Positions 1-8,434 are shown, counted from the first letter of the stretch. The stretch is DNA of 19,315 nt from JBGZFC01 sp964346495 (GCA_964346495.1 CAYFUW010000040.1:1-19315); one strand, 5' to 3'. A program made the numbers and translations. The notes: generated by a model from the sequence alone, not told the origin.

Positions 1-43
1 ATTTTTAAAATGTTAAATACAATTTGTATGTGATTATATATTG

Positions 44-51
44 CAAAGATA
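44..51 (-). promoter_or_regulatory. Possible -7 box of a divergent gene to the left
   Basis: The + strand reads CAAAGATA, which is TATCTTTG on the minus strand, an exact TAnnTTTG -7 box. No TTTG lies at the right distance, so only the -7 half is supported. It would transcribe leftward out of the window, divergent from dapA; no coding region of that gene is visible here. Confidence 0.35.
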
Positions 52-94
52 GTATAAATTGTTTCTTTTTTCGTGTTCTTTCTTTCTAAAATTG

Positions 95-102
95 TACCTT
101 TG
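95..102 (+). promoter_or_regulatory. -7 box of dapA promoter (TACCTTTG)
   Basis: TACCTTTG matches the Bacteroidetes -7 consensus TAnnTTTG and lies 31 nt before the dapA ATG at 134. A clear TTTG -33 element is not seen in the T-rich stretch 60-80. The box lies downstream of an in-frame ATG-like start at 59, which argues against using that earlier start. Confidence 0.55.
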
Positions 103-133
103 TGGTATCAAAGAAGGAGAAAACAGAAATGTT

Positions 134-1033
134 ATGTCAAAAATAGATTTTTCCGGAATGGGTGTTGCACTGATAACACCTTTCAAATCGGATGGGCAGA
201 TTGATTTTAATGCACTCGAAGAATTGCTCGATTTTCATTTGAGCAATAATGCCGATTATCTCGTGGCTTTGGGTACAACTGCCGAAACACCTACTCTTAC
301 AAACGATGAACAGTTGCAGATTGTTCGGTTTATTGTCGAAAAAATTGATGGTCGACTGCCCGTTGTGATGGGAGTAGGAGGTAATTGTACATCCATGTTA
401 GTTGAAAAAATCAATAAAATAAATTTTGACGGTGTTTCTGCCATTCTTTCTATTACTCCCTATTACAACAGACCGTCACAAGAGGGCCTGTTTAGACATT
501 ATTGTGCTATTTCTGAGGCTTCTCCAGTCCCTGTTATCCTTTATAATGTACCGGGTCGTACGGGTGTAAATATGTCGGCAGAAACTACATTGCGTATTGC
601 GAATGCATGTAGCAATGTAATCGCTATAAAAGAGGCATCAGGGAATTTGGAGCAGATAAAAGATATTATTACTAATGCTCCTATGGGATTTGGTGTTATT
701 TCTGGTGATGACGGAACTGCTGTTGCAACCGCTGAAATGGGTGGAACAGGTGTTATCTCAGTATTTGGCAATGCCTTCCCTAAAGAGATGTCACGCTTGA
801 TGAAAAATGCACTTGCAGGTGATACCCAGGAGATGCCAGATGAGATGAAGTCTGAATTTACCCGTATGTTTAAGTTGCTGTTTGTGGAGGGTAATCCGGC
901 AGGGATAAAATCTTTGTTGAGTTTAAAAGGAAAAATCGAAAATGTGTTGCGACTTCCGTTAACTCCGGTTAGTGCTCAAACATACCAGCTAATGAAAGAT
1001 GAATTGAATAAAAATAGATATTTAGTACTATAA
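134..1033 (+). CDS. dapA: 4-hydroxy-tetrahydrodipicolinate synthase
   Basis: DapA condenses pyruvate with aspartate semialdehyde, the first committed step to diaminopimelate and lysine in the cytosol. At 299 residues it is close to the 292 of the E. coli enzyme. Visible signatures are the GTTAET loop (Thr48-Thr49, proton relay), TPYYNRPSQEG (about 108-118), YNVPGRTG with the relay Tyr137 and substrate-binding Arg142, and AIKEASGN with the Schiff-base Lys166. VISGDDG follows further on. The frame is open upstream to 59, but the ATG at 134 is preferred: it begins the conserved MSKIDFSGMG segment and lies just behind a TACCTTTG promoter box, whereas the longer version would start upstream of that box. 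Function is certain by motif. ribE follows after 33 nt and may share the transcript. Confidence 0.97.
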   Translation: MSKIDFSGMGVALITPFKSDGQIDFNALEELLDFHLSNNADYLVALGTTAETPTLTNDEQLQIVRFIVEKIDGRLPVVMGVGGNCTSMLVEKINKINFDGVSAILSITPYYNRPSQEGLFRHYCAISEASPVPVILYNVPGRTGVNMSAETTLRIANACSNVIAIKEASGNLEQIKDIITNAPMGFGVISGDDGTAVATAEMGGTGVISVFGNAFPKEMSRLMKNALAGDTQEMPDEMKSEFTRMFKLLFVEGNPAGIKSLLSLKGKIENVLRLPLTPVSAQTYQLMKDELNKNRYLVL

Positions 1034-1066
1034 TTAATTTAAAAGCAAATAAAAAGTTTTGAATAA

Positions 1067-1669
1067 ATGTTTTCAGGAATTGTAGAAGAAGCAGCTACAG
1101 TAGTTGCATTGGAAAAAGATAAAAGTAATCTGCATATCTCGTTGAGATGTTCGTTTACAAATGAATTAAAAATTGACCAAAGCGTAGCTCATAATGGCGT
1201 GTGTCTTACCGTGGTTTCAATAAAAGACGATGTTTACACGGTTACAGCCATACAGGAAACTCTCGACCGCTCAAATTTGGGATTGCTTGAAGTGGGTAGC
1301 AAAGTCAATCTGGAACGCAGCATGAAAATGGATGGCAGACTTGACGGACATATCGTACAAGGACATGTTGACCAAACTGCAGTTTGTACTGATGTTACCG
1401 AAGCCGATGGCAGTTGGTACTACACTTTCGAGTACGAATTTGATAAGGAGATGGCAAAAAAAGGTTATATGACTGTCGATAAAGGCTCGGTTACAGTAAA
1501 TGGTGTGAGTTTGACAGTTGTAACGCCCACCGATAATACATTCCGTGTAGCGATAATACCCTTTACGCATGAAATGACTAATTTCCACCAGATAAAAAAA
1601 GGTACTGTAGTCAATATTGAGTTTGATATAATCGGAAAATATATCAGCAGGATACTATCTTTTCAATAA
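1067..1669 (+). CDS. ribE: Riboflavin synthase, alpha chain
   Basis: This enzyme dismutates two 6,7-dimethyl-8-ribityllumazine molecules into riboflavin. The 200-residue length is normal. The protein shows the two tandem lumazine-binding barrels: the first opens with MFSGIVEE (the family usually has MFTGIVE) and contains HNGVCLTVV near residues 42-50; the second carries GHIVQGHVDQ near 95-104 and VNGVSLTVV near 144-152. The start at ATG 1067 is fixed by that N-terminal motif, which forms part of the active site. No FMN riboswitch fits into the 33-nt gap behind dapA. A nitroreductase, a flavin-dependent family, follows 9 nt later, so product and user of the pathway may be cotranscribed. Confidence 0.96.
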   Translation: MFSGIVEEAATVVALEKDKSNLHISLRCSFTNELKIDQSVAHNGVCLTVVSIKDDVYTVTAIQETLDRSNLGLLEVGSKVNLERSMKMDGRLDGHIVQGHVDQTAVCTDVTEADGSWYYTFEYEFDKEMAKKGYMTVDKGSVTVNGVSLTVVTPTDNTFRVAIIPFTHEMTNFHQIKKGTVVNIEFDIIGKYISRILSFQ

Positions 1670-1678
1670 AATATAGTT

Positions 1679-2236
1679 ATGGATTTTTTGGAGTTTGTTT
1701 CTACCCGACAAAGCGACCGTGCTTTCGACCCTAATCGTATGGTTGAGAAAGAGAAGTTGGAGCGTATTATTCAAGCGGCACGATTGGCACCTTCGGCATG
1801 TAATGCGCAACCATGGCACCTGATAGTTGTGGATGAACCAGAGCTGAAAAATAAGGTGGCAGATGCAACTTCTGCTCGTCTTTTGGGAATTAATCATTTC
1901 ACGAAACAGGCACCCATACATATTTTGTTGGTCGAAGAAAAGGTAAATCTGACATCAGGTATAGGAGGGTTAATAAAAAGTAAAGATTACGCTCAACTCG
2001 ACTTGGGAATTGTTGCGGCGCACATAGCTTTGGCTGCACATGCCGAAGGTTTAGGCTCATGCATACTAGGGTGGTTCGATGAGCCAAAAATGCGACAACT
2101 GCTCGATATTCCTAAAAACAAACGAGTATGGTTAGATATTGTTATAGGGTACAGTGTGCAGCCGCTTCGCGAAAAAAAGCGTAAACCTATCTCAGAAATA
2201 GTGACCTATAATTCATATAAAAACAACCTTAAATAG
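1679..2236 (+). CDS. Nitroreductase family flavoprotein
   Basis: A 185-residue protein of the FMN-dependent nitroreductase fold, which reduces nitro groups, quinones or other electron acceptors with NAD(P)H; the physiological substrate cannot be read from sequence. The phosphate-binding start STRQSDRAFD (about 8-17, Arg10 and Ser12), the PSACNAQPWH segment (about 38-47) and the C-terminal GLGSCILGWFD and IGYSVQP segments are typical of the subgroup with the second nitroreductase region. Only one ORF start is reasonable, ATG 1679, 9 nt behind the ribE stop, implying cotranscription with the riboflavin gene. It is a soluble cytosolic protein with no signal sequence. Family assignment is firm; no gene name is justified. 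Confidence 0.9.
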   Translation: MDFLEFVSTRQSDRAFDPNRMVEKEKLERIIQAARLAPSACNAQPWHLIVVDEPELKNKVADATSARLLGINHFTKQAPIHILLVEEKVNLTSGIGGLIKSKDYAQLDLGIVAAHIALAAHAEGLGSCILGWFDEPKMRQLLDIPKNKRVWLDIVIGYSVQPLREKKRKPISEIVTYNSYKNNLK

Positions 2237-2310
2237 ATGTTGCAAAACCGATATAATACTTAATAATTTAAAACTTTACACTTTTTCACAAGATGTTTTT
2301 AAGCAATTTG

Positions 2311-2341
2311 TTGCTTGCGTCGCAAAAAAACATCATCTTTG
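2311..2341 (+). promoter_or_regulatory. Probable promoter of the envelope cluster
   Basis: CATCTTTG at 2334-2341 matches seven of eight positions of TAnnTTTG, and TTG at 2311-2313 lies 20 nt upstream; TTTG at 2307-2310 is an alternative. The distance to the ATG at 2391 is 49 nt. The preceding 154-nt gap behind the nitroreductase supports a new transcription unit. An imperfect hairpin (2292-2334) overlaps the promoter. Confidence 0.45.
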
Positions 2342-2390
2342 TAACTTCAAATAAATACGATAAAACTGTATTTTTATATAATTGAAACAG

Positions 2391-3740
2391 ATGAATATAC
2401 GAAGTAAACGCTATACACTACTGATAATCTTTTGTTTTGTAAACCTTTTTATTTTTGCACAACAAACCGGAACTAACTCGCCCTACGGGAGATACGGTTA
2501 TGGACCACTGTCATATCCTTCTCTTGGAGCCTCAGAATCTATGGGAGGTATAAGTTATGGATTACGTAGAAGTCAGCAGGTAAATCCTGGGAACCCCGCA
2601 TCTTATACAAAACTGGATACACTAACTTTTGTTTTTGACTTTGGTGTATCGGGACAAATGAGTAGATTCAGCGATGCCGAGCAAAAATACGACTACTACA
2701 ATGCCAACCTGGAATATATTACTATGCAGTTCCCGTTATTTAAAAAAATGGCAGGAAGCATCGGAATACTTCCATATTCAAAAGTGGGTTACAACTATGG
2801 AAATGCTCGTTCACTAACAAATATAATCTATCAGGAGACATATCGGGCAAGTGGAGGACTGAGTCAACTTTATGCAGGTTTGGCTTATCAACCATTAAAA
2901 TCGTTATCGGTTGGGGCAAATGTGTCTTATCTGTTTGGTAATACATATTACAGCAATGTTATCACTCCGCTTACATCTACCGGAGCATTAATTGGCGAAC
3001 AACGAAGCAGCTACAGATTCAGAAGTTATAAGCTTGATTTTGGTTTACAATATACGCTTGGTGTTGATAAAGATAACAGGGTAGTTATCGGAGCTGTATA
3101 TTCTCCTAAAGTTGCTGCTAAAAACGATCTGCTGATAAGTAACAAATTATATCATACCGACCCAAATACTTTAAATAATCCGGCAGCGCACGTAGTAGAG
3201 GTCATCAGAGATGATACATTAAGTGCCCAGGTATTTGAGTTGCCACACACTTTTGGTTTAGGAGCTACATATTCGAATAGCAAATTTCTTGTTGGAGTAG
3301 ATGGAACATTTCAGCAATGGAAAAACTTGCGTTATCCTGCCGAATTGGATGGTATGCAGGCTGATGCAAGATTTAATGATGTATATAAAGTAAATGCAGG
3401 AGTTGAATACGTAGCAGACGCTATGAGTCGTAATTTTTGGAGTACTTTAAGGTTGAGAGCGGGAGTTTCTTATGCAAATTCATACACAAATGTAAGTATT
3501 TATAATCCTGTGAATCATGTATTTATAGGTATGGCTGGATATAAAGAGTATGGTGTGAATTTTGGATTGGGTATTCCATTGAAAAACACTATAACCGGTA
3601 AACAAAGTATGCTCAATATTGGATTTACTTACAATACAAAACGTCCGGAAAACGAGTTTATGATTAAAGAAGACCTGTTTAAAATATCAATAAATATGAA
3701 TATAAATGAATTGTGGTTCTTCAAGCATCAATTCAACTAA
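2391..3740 (+). CDS. Outer-membrane beta-barrel protein, unnamed
   Basis: A 449-residue protein with a signal peptide (basic MNIRSKR, hydrophobic LLIIFCFVNLFIF, cleavage near AQQ) followed by alternating aromatic and polar residues typical of a FadL-like or porin-like barrel. The mature N-terminus has the SPYGRYGYG motif common in Bacteroidetes barrels of this kind, then a GGISYGLR segment and the NPGNPASY loop. The C-terminus, ELWFFKHQFN, carries the terminal aromatic expected for BAM recognition. An in-frame TTG lies at 2382, but ATG 2391 places the basic residues better. It heads a gene run with a TPR protein, LptC and a CorC-like protein that I recall next to one another in Bacteroidales genomes; a role in envelope biogenesis is inferred only from that context. 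The transported substrate, if any, is unknown. Confidence 0.85.
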   Translation: MNIRSKRYTLLIIFCFVNLFIFAQQTGTNSPYGRYGYGPLSYPSLGASESMGGISYGLRRSQQVNPGNPASYTKLDTLTFVFDFGVSGQMSRFSDAEQKYDYYNANLEYITMQFPLFKKMAGSIGILPYSKVGYNYGNARSLTNIIYQETYRASGGLSQLYAGLAYQPLKSLSVGANVSYLFGNTYYSNVITPLTSTGALIGEQRSSYRFRSYKLDFGLQYTLGVDKDNRVVIGAVYSPKVAAKNDLLISNKLYHTDPNTLNNPAAHVVEVIRDDTLSAQVFELPHTFGLGATYSNSKFLVGVDGTFQQWKNLRYPAELDGMQADARFNDVYKVNAGVEYVADAMSRNFWSTLRLRAGVSYANSYTNVSIYNPVNHVFIGMAGYKEYGVNFGLGIPLKNTITGKQSMLNIGFTYNTKRPENEFMIKEDLFKISINMNINELWFFKHQFN

Positions 3741-3786
3741 TATGTAAATAAAGAGATTATTTATAATTAAACTTTTTATTTAACAA

Positions 3787-3818
3787 TTTGTCAAATCAAA
3801 TAAATAAGTATAAATTTG
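3787..3818 (+). promoter_or_regulatory. Bacteroidetes sigma-type promoter of the TPR gene
   Basis: TTTG at 3787-3790, a 20-nt spacer, then TAAATTTG at 3811-3818 give both halves of the Bacteroidetes housekeeping promoter with ideal spacing. The ATG at 3843 lies 24 nt downstream. The in-frame TTG at 3816 is the end of the -7 box and so cannot be the translation start. Confidence 0.75.
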
Positions 3819-3842
3819 AAAACAATTTTAAATTATATCACA

Positions 3843-5204
3843 ATGAAAAAATTATTATTATCAGGACTATTTGTAGTGGCTTTTGTTTTAGGAGCAAGTG
3901 CACAAAAAGCAGGATATGACCCTGTAAATGCCCCTTTCGGACACGGAGAGGATAGCGTAAAATGCCTACAAAACTTGAGTCTAACACAAACATCGGTTAA
4001 TGCAGGAGAATATAAAAACGCATTACCTTATTGGACAGATGTTTATGAAAATTGCCCGGCAGCCAGTAAAAATACATTTATTTACGGTCCGCGCATATAC
4101 AAAGCTTTATACGAACAAGAAACTGATCCGGCAAAACGTAAAGAGATGGTAGATAAAGTTATGGAAATATACGATAATCGTATGAAATATTTTCCTGATG
4201 ATGCCAAAGGAACTATTCTTACATACAAAGCTTATGACTATATGGCAATGATGGGTGACAAAGCTGACCCTGATATCATGTATGCTTGGCTTGGCGAAGC
4301 TATAAAAGAGATGAAGAGCCATATGGTACAACAAGACGCATACTCTTACTTTATGGCATATTCTTTGACTGAGTATTTGAAAGATAACAGTCGTAAAGAG
4401 ATGTATCTGAATGACTATTTCACAGTTATGGGCTATGTTGACGAAGCCATAGCAAGAGCTGCAGGTAACAACGATAAAGAGACAATTGATTACCTGGAAT
4501 TGGTGAAAGAGGGTATTGTTTATGGTTTTGTTAACAGTGGAGCAGGCGATTGCAAAACACTTACAGAATATTATGCAGATAAAATAGAGCCAAAGAAAGA
4601 TGACAAAGCTTTCTTAACTGAAGTTATTAATGCATTAGCTTCAGTAGGATGTAACACTACAGATTTATATTATGTGGCATCAGAACATCTATATAGATTA
4701 GAGCCAACTGCAAGTGCAGCTTTAGGTTTGGCAGGCAAATACTTAAAAGACAAAGATTATGACAATGCTGTTAAATATTACTCAGAAGCAGCTAGAATGG
4801 AGACAGATAAAAAGAAATCCTCTGATTATATGCTACAATTGGCAGGAATTTTCTCTAATCAACGCAACTACTCGAAAGCAAGACAAGCTGCTTACGATGC
4901 GTTAGAACACAATCCAAACAATGGCTCTGCTTATATTCTTATCGGACAACTGTATGCATCTTCTGCACACAGCATATTCTCCGAAGCTGAAAAAAGAGGT
5001 TTGGTTTTCTGTGCGGCTGTTGACAAAATGAACAAGGCAAAATCTGTTGACCCAAGTGTTACAGACGAAGCAAACCGCTTCATAAACCAATATGAAGGTT
5101 ATTATATGGACGTTGAAACTGCTTTCATGATGGGTATTAAGTCTGGCGAAAGTGTATTTATTCCAGGATGGATAGGCGAATCAACAACAGTAAGATTGAA
5201 ATAA
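3843..5204 (+). CDS. Secreted TPR protein of the LptC-CorC cluster
   Basis: A 453-residue exported protein: signal peptide MKKLLLSGLFVVAFVLGASA with cleavage before QKAGYDP, placing it in the periplasm or on the inner face of the outer membrane. It is largely alpha-helical. TPR-like units are clearest at GKYLKDKDYDNAVKYYSEAA (about residues 299-318), the following FSNQRNYSKARQAAYDALEH segment and LIGQLYASS. The C-terminus ends in a conserved-looking GWIGESTTVRLK. The ATG at 3843 is chosen because the earlier TTG lies inside the promoter. It has its own strong promoter, so it can be expressed apart from the upstream barrel gene, and it runs into lptC after 12 nt. No enzymatic motif is visible; a scaffold role in the envelope is an inference from the fold and the neighbours. 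Confidence 0.85.
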   Translation: MKKLLLSGLFVVAFVLGASAQKAGYDPVNAPFGHGEDSVKCLQNLSLTQTSVNAGEYKNALPYWTDVYENCPAASKNTFIYGPRIYKALYEQETDPAKRKEMVDKVMEIYDNRMKYFPDDAKGTILTYKAYDYMAMMGDKADPDIMYAWLGEAIKEMKSHMVQQDAYSYFMAYSLTEYLKDNSRKEMYLNDYFTVMGYVDEAIARAAGNNDKETIDYLELVKEGIVYGFVNSGAGDCKTLTEYYADKIEPKKDDKAFLTEVINALASVGCNTTDLYYVASEHLYRLEPTASAALGLAGKYLKDKDYDNAVKYYSEAARMETDKKKSSDYMLQLAGIFSNQRNYSKARQAAYDALEHNPNNGSAYILIGQLYASSAHSIFSEAEKRGLVFCAAVDKMNKAKSVDPSVTDEANRFINQYEGYYMDVETAFMMGIKSGESVFIPGWIGESTTVRLK

Positions 5205-5216
5205 TAGATACAATTA

Positions 5217-5864
5217 GTGTCCCTATTACAAACAATAATTGATAAAAATACAAACATAATAAGGGTTCTTGGAGCCCTTGTTATGTTTGTTTTCGTTTTG
5301 GCTTGTGGCAAGACCAGGCACGACGTAGTAGATATTAAGTTCGACCCTGAAACTATGCCTACTATGGTGACAGAGAATGCAATAACATTCATTTCCGACT
5401 CAGGAACTACACGTTACAAATTGGTTGCCGATGTGTGGCAGGTTTTCGACAAGGCAAAAGAGCCTTATTGGCTTTTCCCTGAAGGGATATATTTAGAGCG
5501 CTTCACCAACGATTTCTCTATAGAAGCAACAGTAAGAGCAGATACAGCATGGAATTACACATCGATGAAGTTGTGGAAATTGAAAGGCAATGTATTTGTT
5601 CAAAATATGGATGGTGACAGATTTTCAAGCGAAGAGCTATATTGGGACCAAATGCAGCAAATTGTTTATTCGGATGAATATATTGAGATAAAAACCGGGC
5701 AAACAGAGCTAAAAGGATATGGTTTCGAATCGAATCAGGAGATGACCGATTATATTATTTATCATCCACACGACGGTAAAATACCTTATAACGATGATGA
5801 GGTTTATGACAATGATGAAGATGAAGATGTTTTGGTTGATGAGTTAGATGAACAAGTAAAATAA
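5217..5864 (+). CDS. lptC: LptC-like lipopolysaccharide export lipoprotein
   Basis: LptC links the inner-membrane LptBFG transporter to the periplasmic LptA bridge. The protein has an N-terminal hydrophobic stretch ending in a lipobox FVLAC (Cys30), so it appears lipid-anchored instead of carrying the transmembrane helix of E. coli LptC. The mature part starts like the family (PETMPTMVTENAITFISDSG) and continues with beta-jellyroll strands including YWLFPEGIYLERF, a WKLKGNVFVQN segment and EELYWDQ. The only fitting start is GTG 5217, 12 nt after the TPR gene; ATG 5283 would delete the basic part of the signal. The last ~25 residues are strongly acidic and probably disordered, an addition to the LptC fold. 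The stop lies 4 nt before the CorC-like gene. Confidence 0.85.
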   Translation: MSLLQTIIDKNTNIIRVLGALVMFVFVLACGKTRHDVVDIKFDPETMPTMVTENAITFISDSGTTRYKLVADVWQVFDKAKEPYWLFPEGIYLERFTNDFSIEATVRADTAWNYTSMKLWKLKGNVFVQNMDGDRFSSEELYWDQMQQIVYSDEYIEIKTGQTELKGYGFESNQEMTDYIIYHPHDGKIPYNDDEVYDNDEDEDVLVDELDEQVK

Positions 5865-5868
5865 GAAA

Positions 5869-7140
5869 ATGGCAGATTCAGTTTTATATATTTGGTGGTT
5901 AATATTGTTGATTTTGTCAGCATTTTTCTCGGGTATGGAGGTCTCTTTTGTCTCTTCCGATAAAATGCGCATTGCACTTTTGCAAAAAGATAAAAACGTT
6001 TTGCATAGAATGATTAATAGAATATATAGTCAGCCAAAACAGTTCCTTTACACACTTTCTATAGGAAATTTAATAGTGATGGTGCTGTTTGTTTACATAT
6101 CTATTGTCATTGCAAATCCTTATATTACCAAAGAGTCAACCAATGGACTTATAATAGATAATGTTGTTCTTGTACTGCTGATTTCTTTAATAATATTGAT
6201 TACAGCAGAACTTTTGCCGCGCGCAATTTTTACAAAAAAACCAAACTTTTGGGTACAAGCTCTAATATTGCCTTCTTATCTGTTTTATATATTGCTTTAT
6301 CCATTAACGAAGCTGTTTTTAGTTGTTTCACAAGCCTTACTGAGAGTTTTTGGTGTTAAATCTGACAAATCTAATCAAAATATTCTTGGCAGAGTAGATT
6401 TGGACTCTTATGTGAAAAAAGGTATCGAACAAACTCCCGATGAGGTTGAGATAGACTCCGAAGTTAAGATTTTTCGTAATGCTCTCGATTTTTCAACAAA
6501 GCGTTTGCGTGACTGTATGGTACCCAGAGCCGATATCGTTGCTGTAAGCGAAGATACGGACTTCGAAAAGCTGAAAGAACTGTTTATTGAAACCGGATTG
6601 TCTCGTATTTTAGTTTTTCGTGAAGATATTGACGATATTATCGGCTATATACACATGTGGGAGATATTTAGCTTTCCTGCAGATTGGACAAAAAACGTAG
6701 CATCAATATCATTTGTGCCAGAAAGTATGCAGGCAAATAAATTGATGAACGATTTGATGCAACAGCGAAAAAGTATAGCGGTAGTAATTGACGAATTTGG
6801 TGGAACTTCCGGAATAGTTACTATGGAAGACCTGGTAGAAGAGATATTTGGAGATATTGAAGATGAGTACGATAGCAAGATACGATTTGTGAAACAGGAA
6901 GGTGAAAACGAATTTGTGCTTTCGGGGCGTGTAGAAATAGATACTTTCAACGAAGATTACAACCTCGACCTGCCCGAATCGGAGGAGTATTCAACTATTG
7001 CCGGACTTCTGTTGCATTATACTCAGCGCTTCCCCAAAACATATGAGAATATAATTATTGGAAATCTAAATTTCCAGATTTTAAAAGTTACTGCACGAAA
7101 AATAGAAGTTGTAAGGCTTACAATTACCGATGAAGAGTAG
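5869..7140 (+). CDS. CNNM/CorC-type membrane protein with CBS domains
   Basis: A 423-residue protein with the layout of the CorC/HlyC (also GldE-like) family. The N-terminal DUF21 region holds four predicted membrane segments (about residues 7-22, 62-82, 97-117, 130-155), starting with the motif SAFFSGMEVSFVSSDK. A CBS pair spans about 205-335, with MVPRADIVAVSED and then VIDEFGGTSGIVTMEDLVEE. A C-terminal CorC/HlyC transporter-associated domain (about 345-420) contains GRVEIDTFNE and TIAGLLLHY. CNNM homologues are linked to magnesium transport, and GldE to gliding in Flavobacteria; which applies is not decided by sequence. ATG 5869 lies 4 nt after lptC. Placement with lptC suggests an envelope role; direct involvement is inference. 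Confidence 0.9.
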   Translation: MADSVLYIWWLILLILSAFFSGMEVSFVSSDKMRIALLQKDKNVLHRMINRIYSQPKQFLYTLSIGNLIVMVLFVYISIVIANPYITKESTNGLIIDNVVLVLLISLIILITAELLPRAIFTKKPNFWVQALILPSYLFYILLYPLTKLFLVVSQALLRVFGVKSDKSNQNILGRVDLDSYVKKGIEQTPDEVEIDSEVKIFRNALDFSTKRLRDCMVPRADIVAVSEDTDFEKLKELFIETGLSRILVFREDIDDIIGYIHMWEIFSFPADWTKNVASISFVPESMQANKLMNDLMQQRKSIAVVIDEFGGTSGIVTMEDLVEEIFGDIEDEYDSKIRFVKQEGENEFVLSGRVEIDTFNEDYNLDLPESEEYSTIAGLLLHYTQRFPKTYENIIIGNLNFQILKVTARKIEVVRLTITDEE

Positions 7141-7165
7141 TTTCTTATTTATAAATTATAATATT

Positions 7166-7969
7166 ATGAATACAAAATATTTTATTTTCGCACTTCTTAC
7201 ACTGCTTGTAGTTGCTTGCAATAACAATAAAGAGAAAACAGACGACAGCCCATGGATATTGGTTTGGGAAGACAATTTTGATGCTGAAAAATTAGATACT
7301 ACTAATTGGTCGATAATTCCTCGCGGCAAACACGATTGGAACAGATATATGAGCGATTATGACGGTCTCTATTGTTTTCAAGATGGGTGTTTGGTGTTGC
7401 GAGGCATCGAAAATAGTGTAATGAAAGATGATACAGCCCGTTTCCTCACAGGTGGAGTATATACCAAAAATAAAAAGACTTTCGGCTTGGGACGCCTGGA
7501 GATAAGAGCCAAACTCAATCCTGCGAAAGGAGCCTGGCCCGCGATTTGGATGCTTCCGCAAGATTCTGTATGGCCTATGGGCGGTGAAATTGATATTATG
7601 GAAAGATTAAGTCATGACAAACTGGTGTATCAAACCGTTCATTCAAATTACACTCAAAATTTAGGTATAAAAGATAATCCTGCTGCAAGCACAGCTGTTG
7701 GAATAAACCCTAACGATTTCAATGTCTATGCTTTGGAAAAATATCAAGACAGTTTAGTTTTTTACGTGAACGATATTCGCACAAAAAACTATCCGAGAAT
7801 TGAAACCGATAAAGAAGGACAATTCCCCTTCTGCGACCAGGAGTTTTATCTTATTATTGATATGCAACTTGGCGGCAGTTGGGTAGGGAATGTCAATACT
7901 AACGAATTACCCGTAGATATGTATATAGATTGGGTTCGTTTCTACGAATTCGACTCGTCAAAACAGTAA
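7166..7969 (+). CDS. GH16 family glycoside hydrolase lipoprotein
   Basis: A 267-residue lipoprotein: signal MNTKYFIFALLTLLVVAC with lipidated Cys18, then a concanavalin-like jellyroll of family GH16, which cleaves beta-1,3 or mixed-linked beta-glucans (laminarin, lichenan) or related polymers. The catalytic signature ExDxxE is intact as EIDIME: nucleophile Glu141, Asp143 and acid/base Glu146. Upstream strands include GRLEIRAKLN and GAWPAIWMLP; later ones include LGGSWVGNV and YIDWVRFYEF. The frame opens at 7130 inside the preceding gene, but ATG 7166 gives the correct signal peptide. No SusC/SusD genes are nearby, so it is not in a polysaccharide utilisation locus here. The substrate cannot be assigned. 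Confidence 0.9.
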   Translation: MNTKYFIFALLTLLVVACNNNKEKTDDSPWILVWEDNFDAEKLDTTNWSIIPRGKHDWNRYMSDYDGLYCFQDGCLVLRGIENSVMKDDTARFLTGGVYTKNKKTFGLGRLEIRAKLNPAKGAWPAIWMLPQDSVWPMGGEIDIMERLSHDKLVYQTVHSNYTQNLGIKDNPAASTAVGINPNDFNVYALEKYQDSLVFYVNDIRTKNYPRIETDKEGQFPFCDQEFYLIIDMQLGGSWVGNVNTNELPVDMYIDWVRFYEFDSSKQ

Positions 7970-7975
7970 AATCAG

Positions 7976-8434
7976 TTATAACGGGAACTGATGGTTGAAT
8001 AATCTGTCTTCTGCCAACTTCTCATATTTGGTTCCCTTTTTGCCATAATTTGCATAGGGGTAGATGCTTATCCCGCCACGAGGTGTGAAAACTCCTGTAA
8101 CTTCAATATATTTTGGTTCCATTAACTTTATGAGGTCTTTCATAATTATATTCACACAATCTTCGTGAAAAGCACCATGATTTCTGAAGCTGAATAAATA
8201 CAATTTCAGCGACTTGCTCTCTACCATTTTAATGTCGGGAATATAATCGATACGAATTGTGGCAAAGTCGGGCTGTCCTGTAATAGGGCAGAGGCTTGTA
8301 AATTCGGGGCAATCGAATGTTACCCAATAATCGTTTTCCGGATTTTTATTTTCAAAATATTCCAATATTTCGGGATGGTAGTCTTGCTTATATTCTGTTT
8401 TATTGCCGAGAAGGCTTAAAGTTTTATGTTCCAT
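7976..8434 (-). CDS. queF: NADPH-dependent 7-cyano-7-deazaguanine reductase
   Basis: QueF reduces preQ0 to preQ1 in queuosine biosynthesis, acting in the cytosol. The 152 residues match the short unimodular (Bacillus-type) form. Key residues are all seen: catalytic Cys49 in TSLCPITGQPDF, Asp56 seven residues later, the NADPH motif ESKSLKLYL (72-80), and His90-Glu91 in HGAFHED, with the same spacing as Cys55, Asp62, His96 and Glu97 of B. subtilis QueF. The ATG at 8434 is 12 nt downstream of the preceding gene. No preQ1 riboswitch fits in that gap. Its stop faces the GH16 stop with only 6 nt between and no hairpin. A decayed copy of its first 51 nt lies at 9721-9771. Confidence 0.96.
   Translation of the reverse strand: MEHKTLSLLGNKTEYKQDYHPEILEYFENKNPENDYWVTFDCPEFTSLCPITGQPDFATIRIDYIPDIKMVESKSLKLYLFSFRNHGAFHEDCVNIIMKDLIKLMEPKYIEVTGVFTPRGGISIYPYANYGKKGTKYEKLAEDRLFNHQFPL

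Noticed and set aside
59..133. N-terminal extension of dapA with a hydrophobic start
   Set aside because: It begins upstream of the TACCTTTG promoter box, and DapA is a cytosolic enzyme that starts at the MSKIDF segment.
7130..7165. Earlier start of the GH16 gene inside the CorC-like gene
   Set aside because: It adds 12 residues before an otherwise standard lipoprotein signal.
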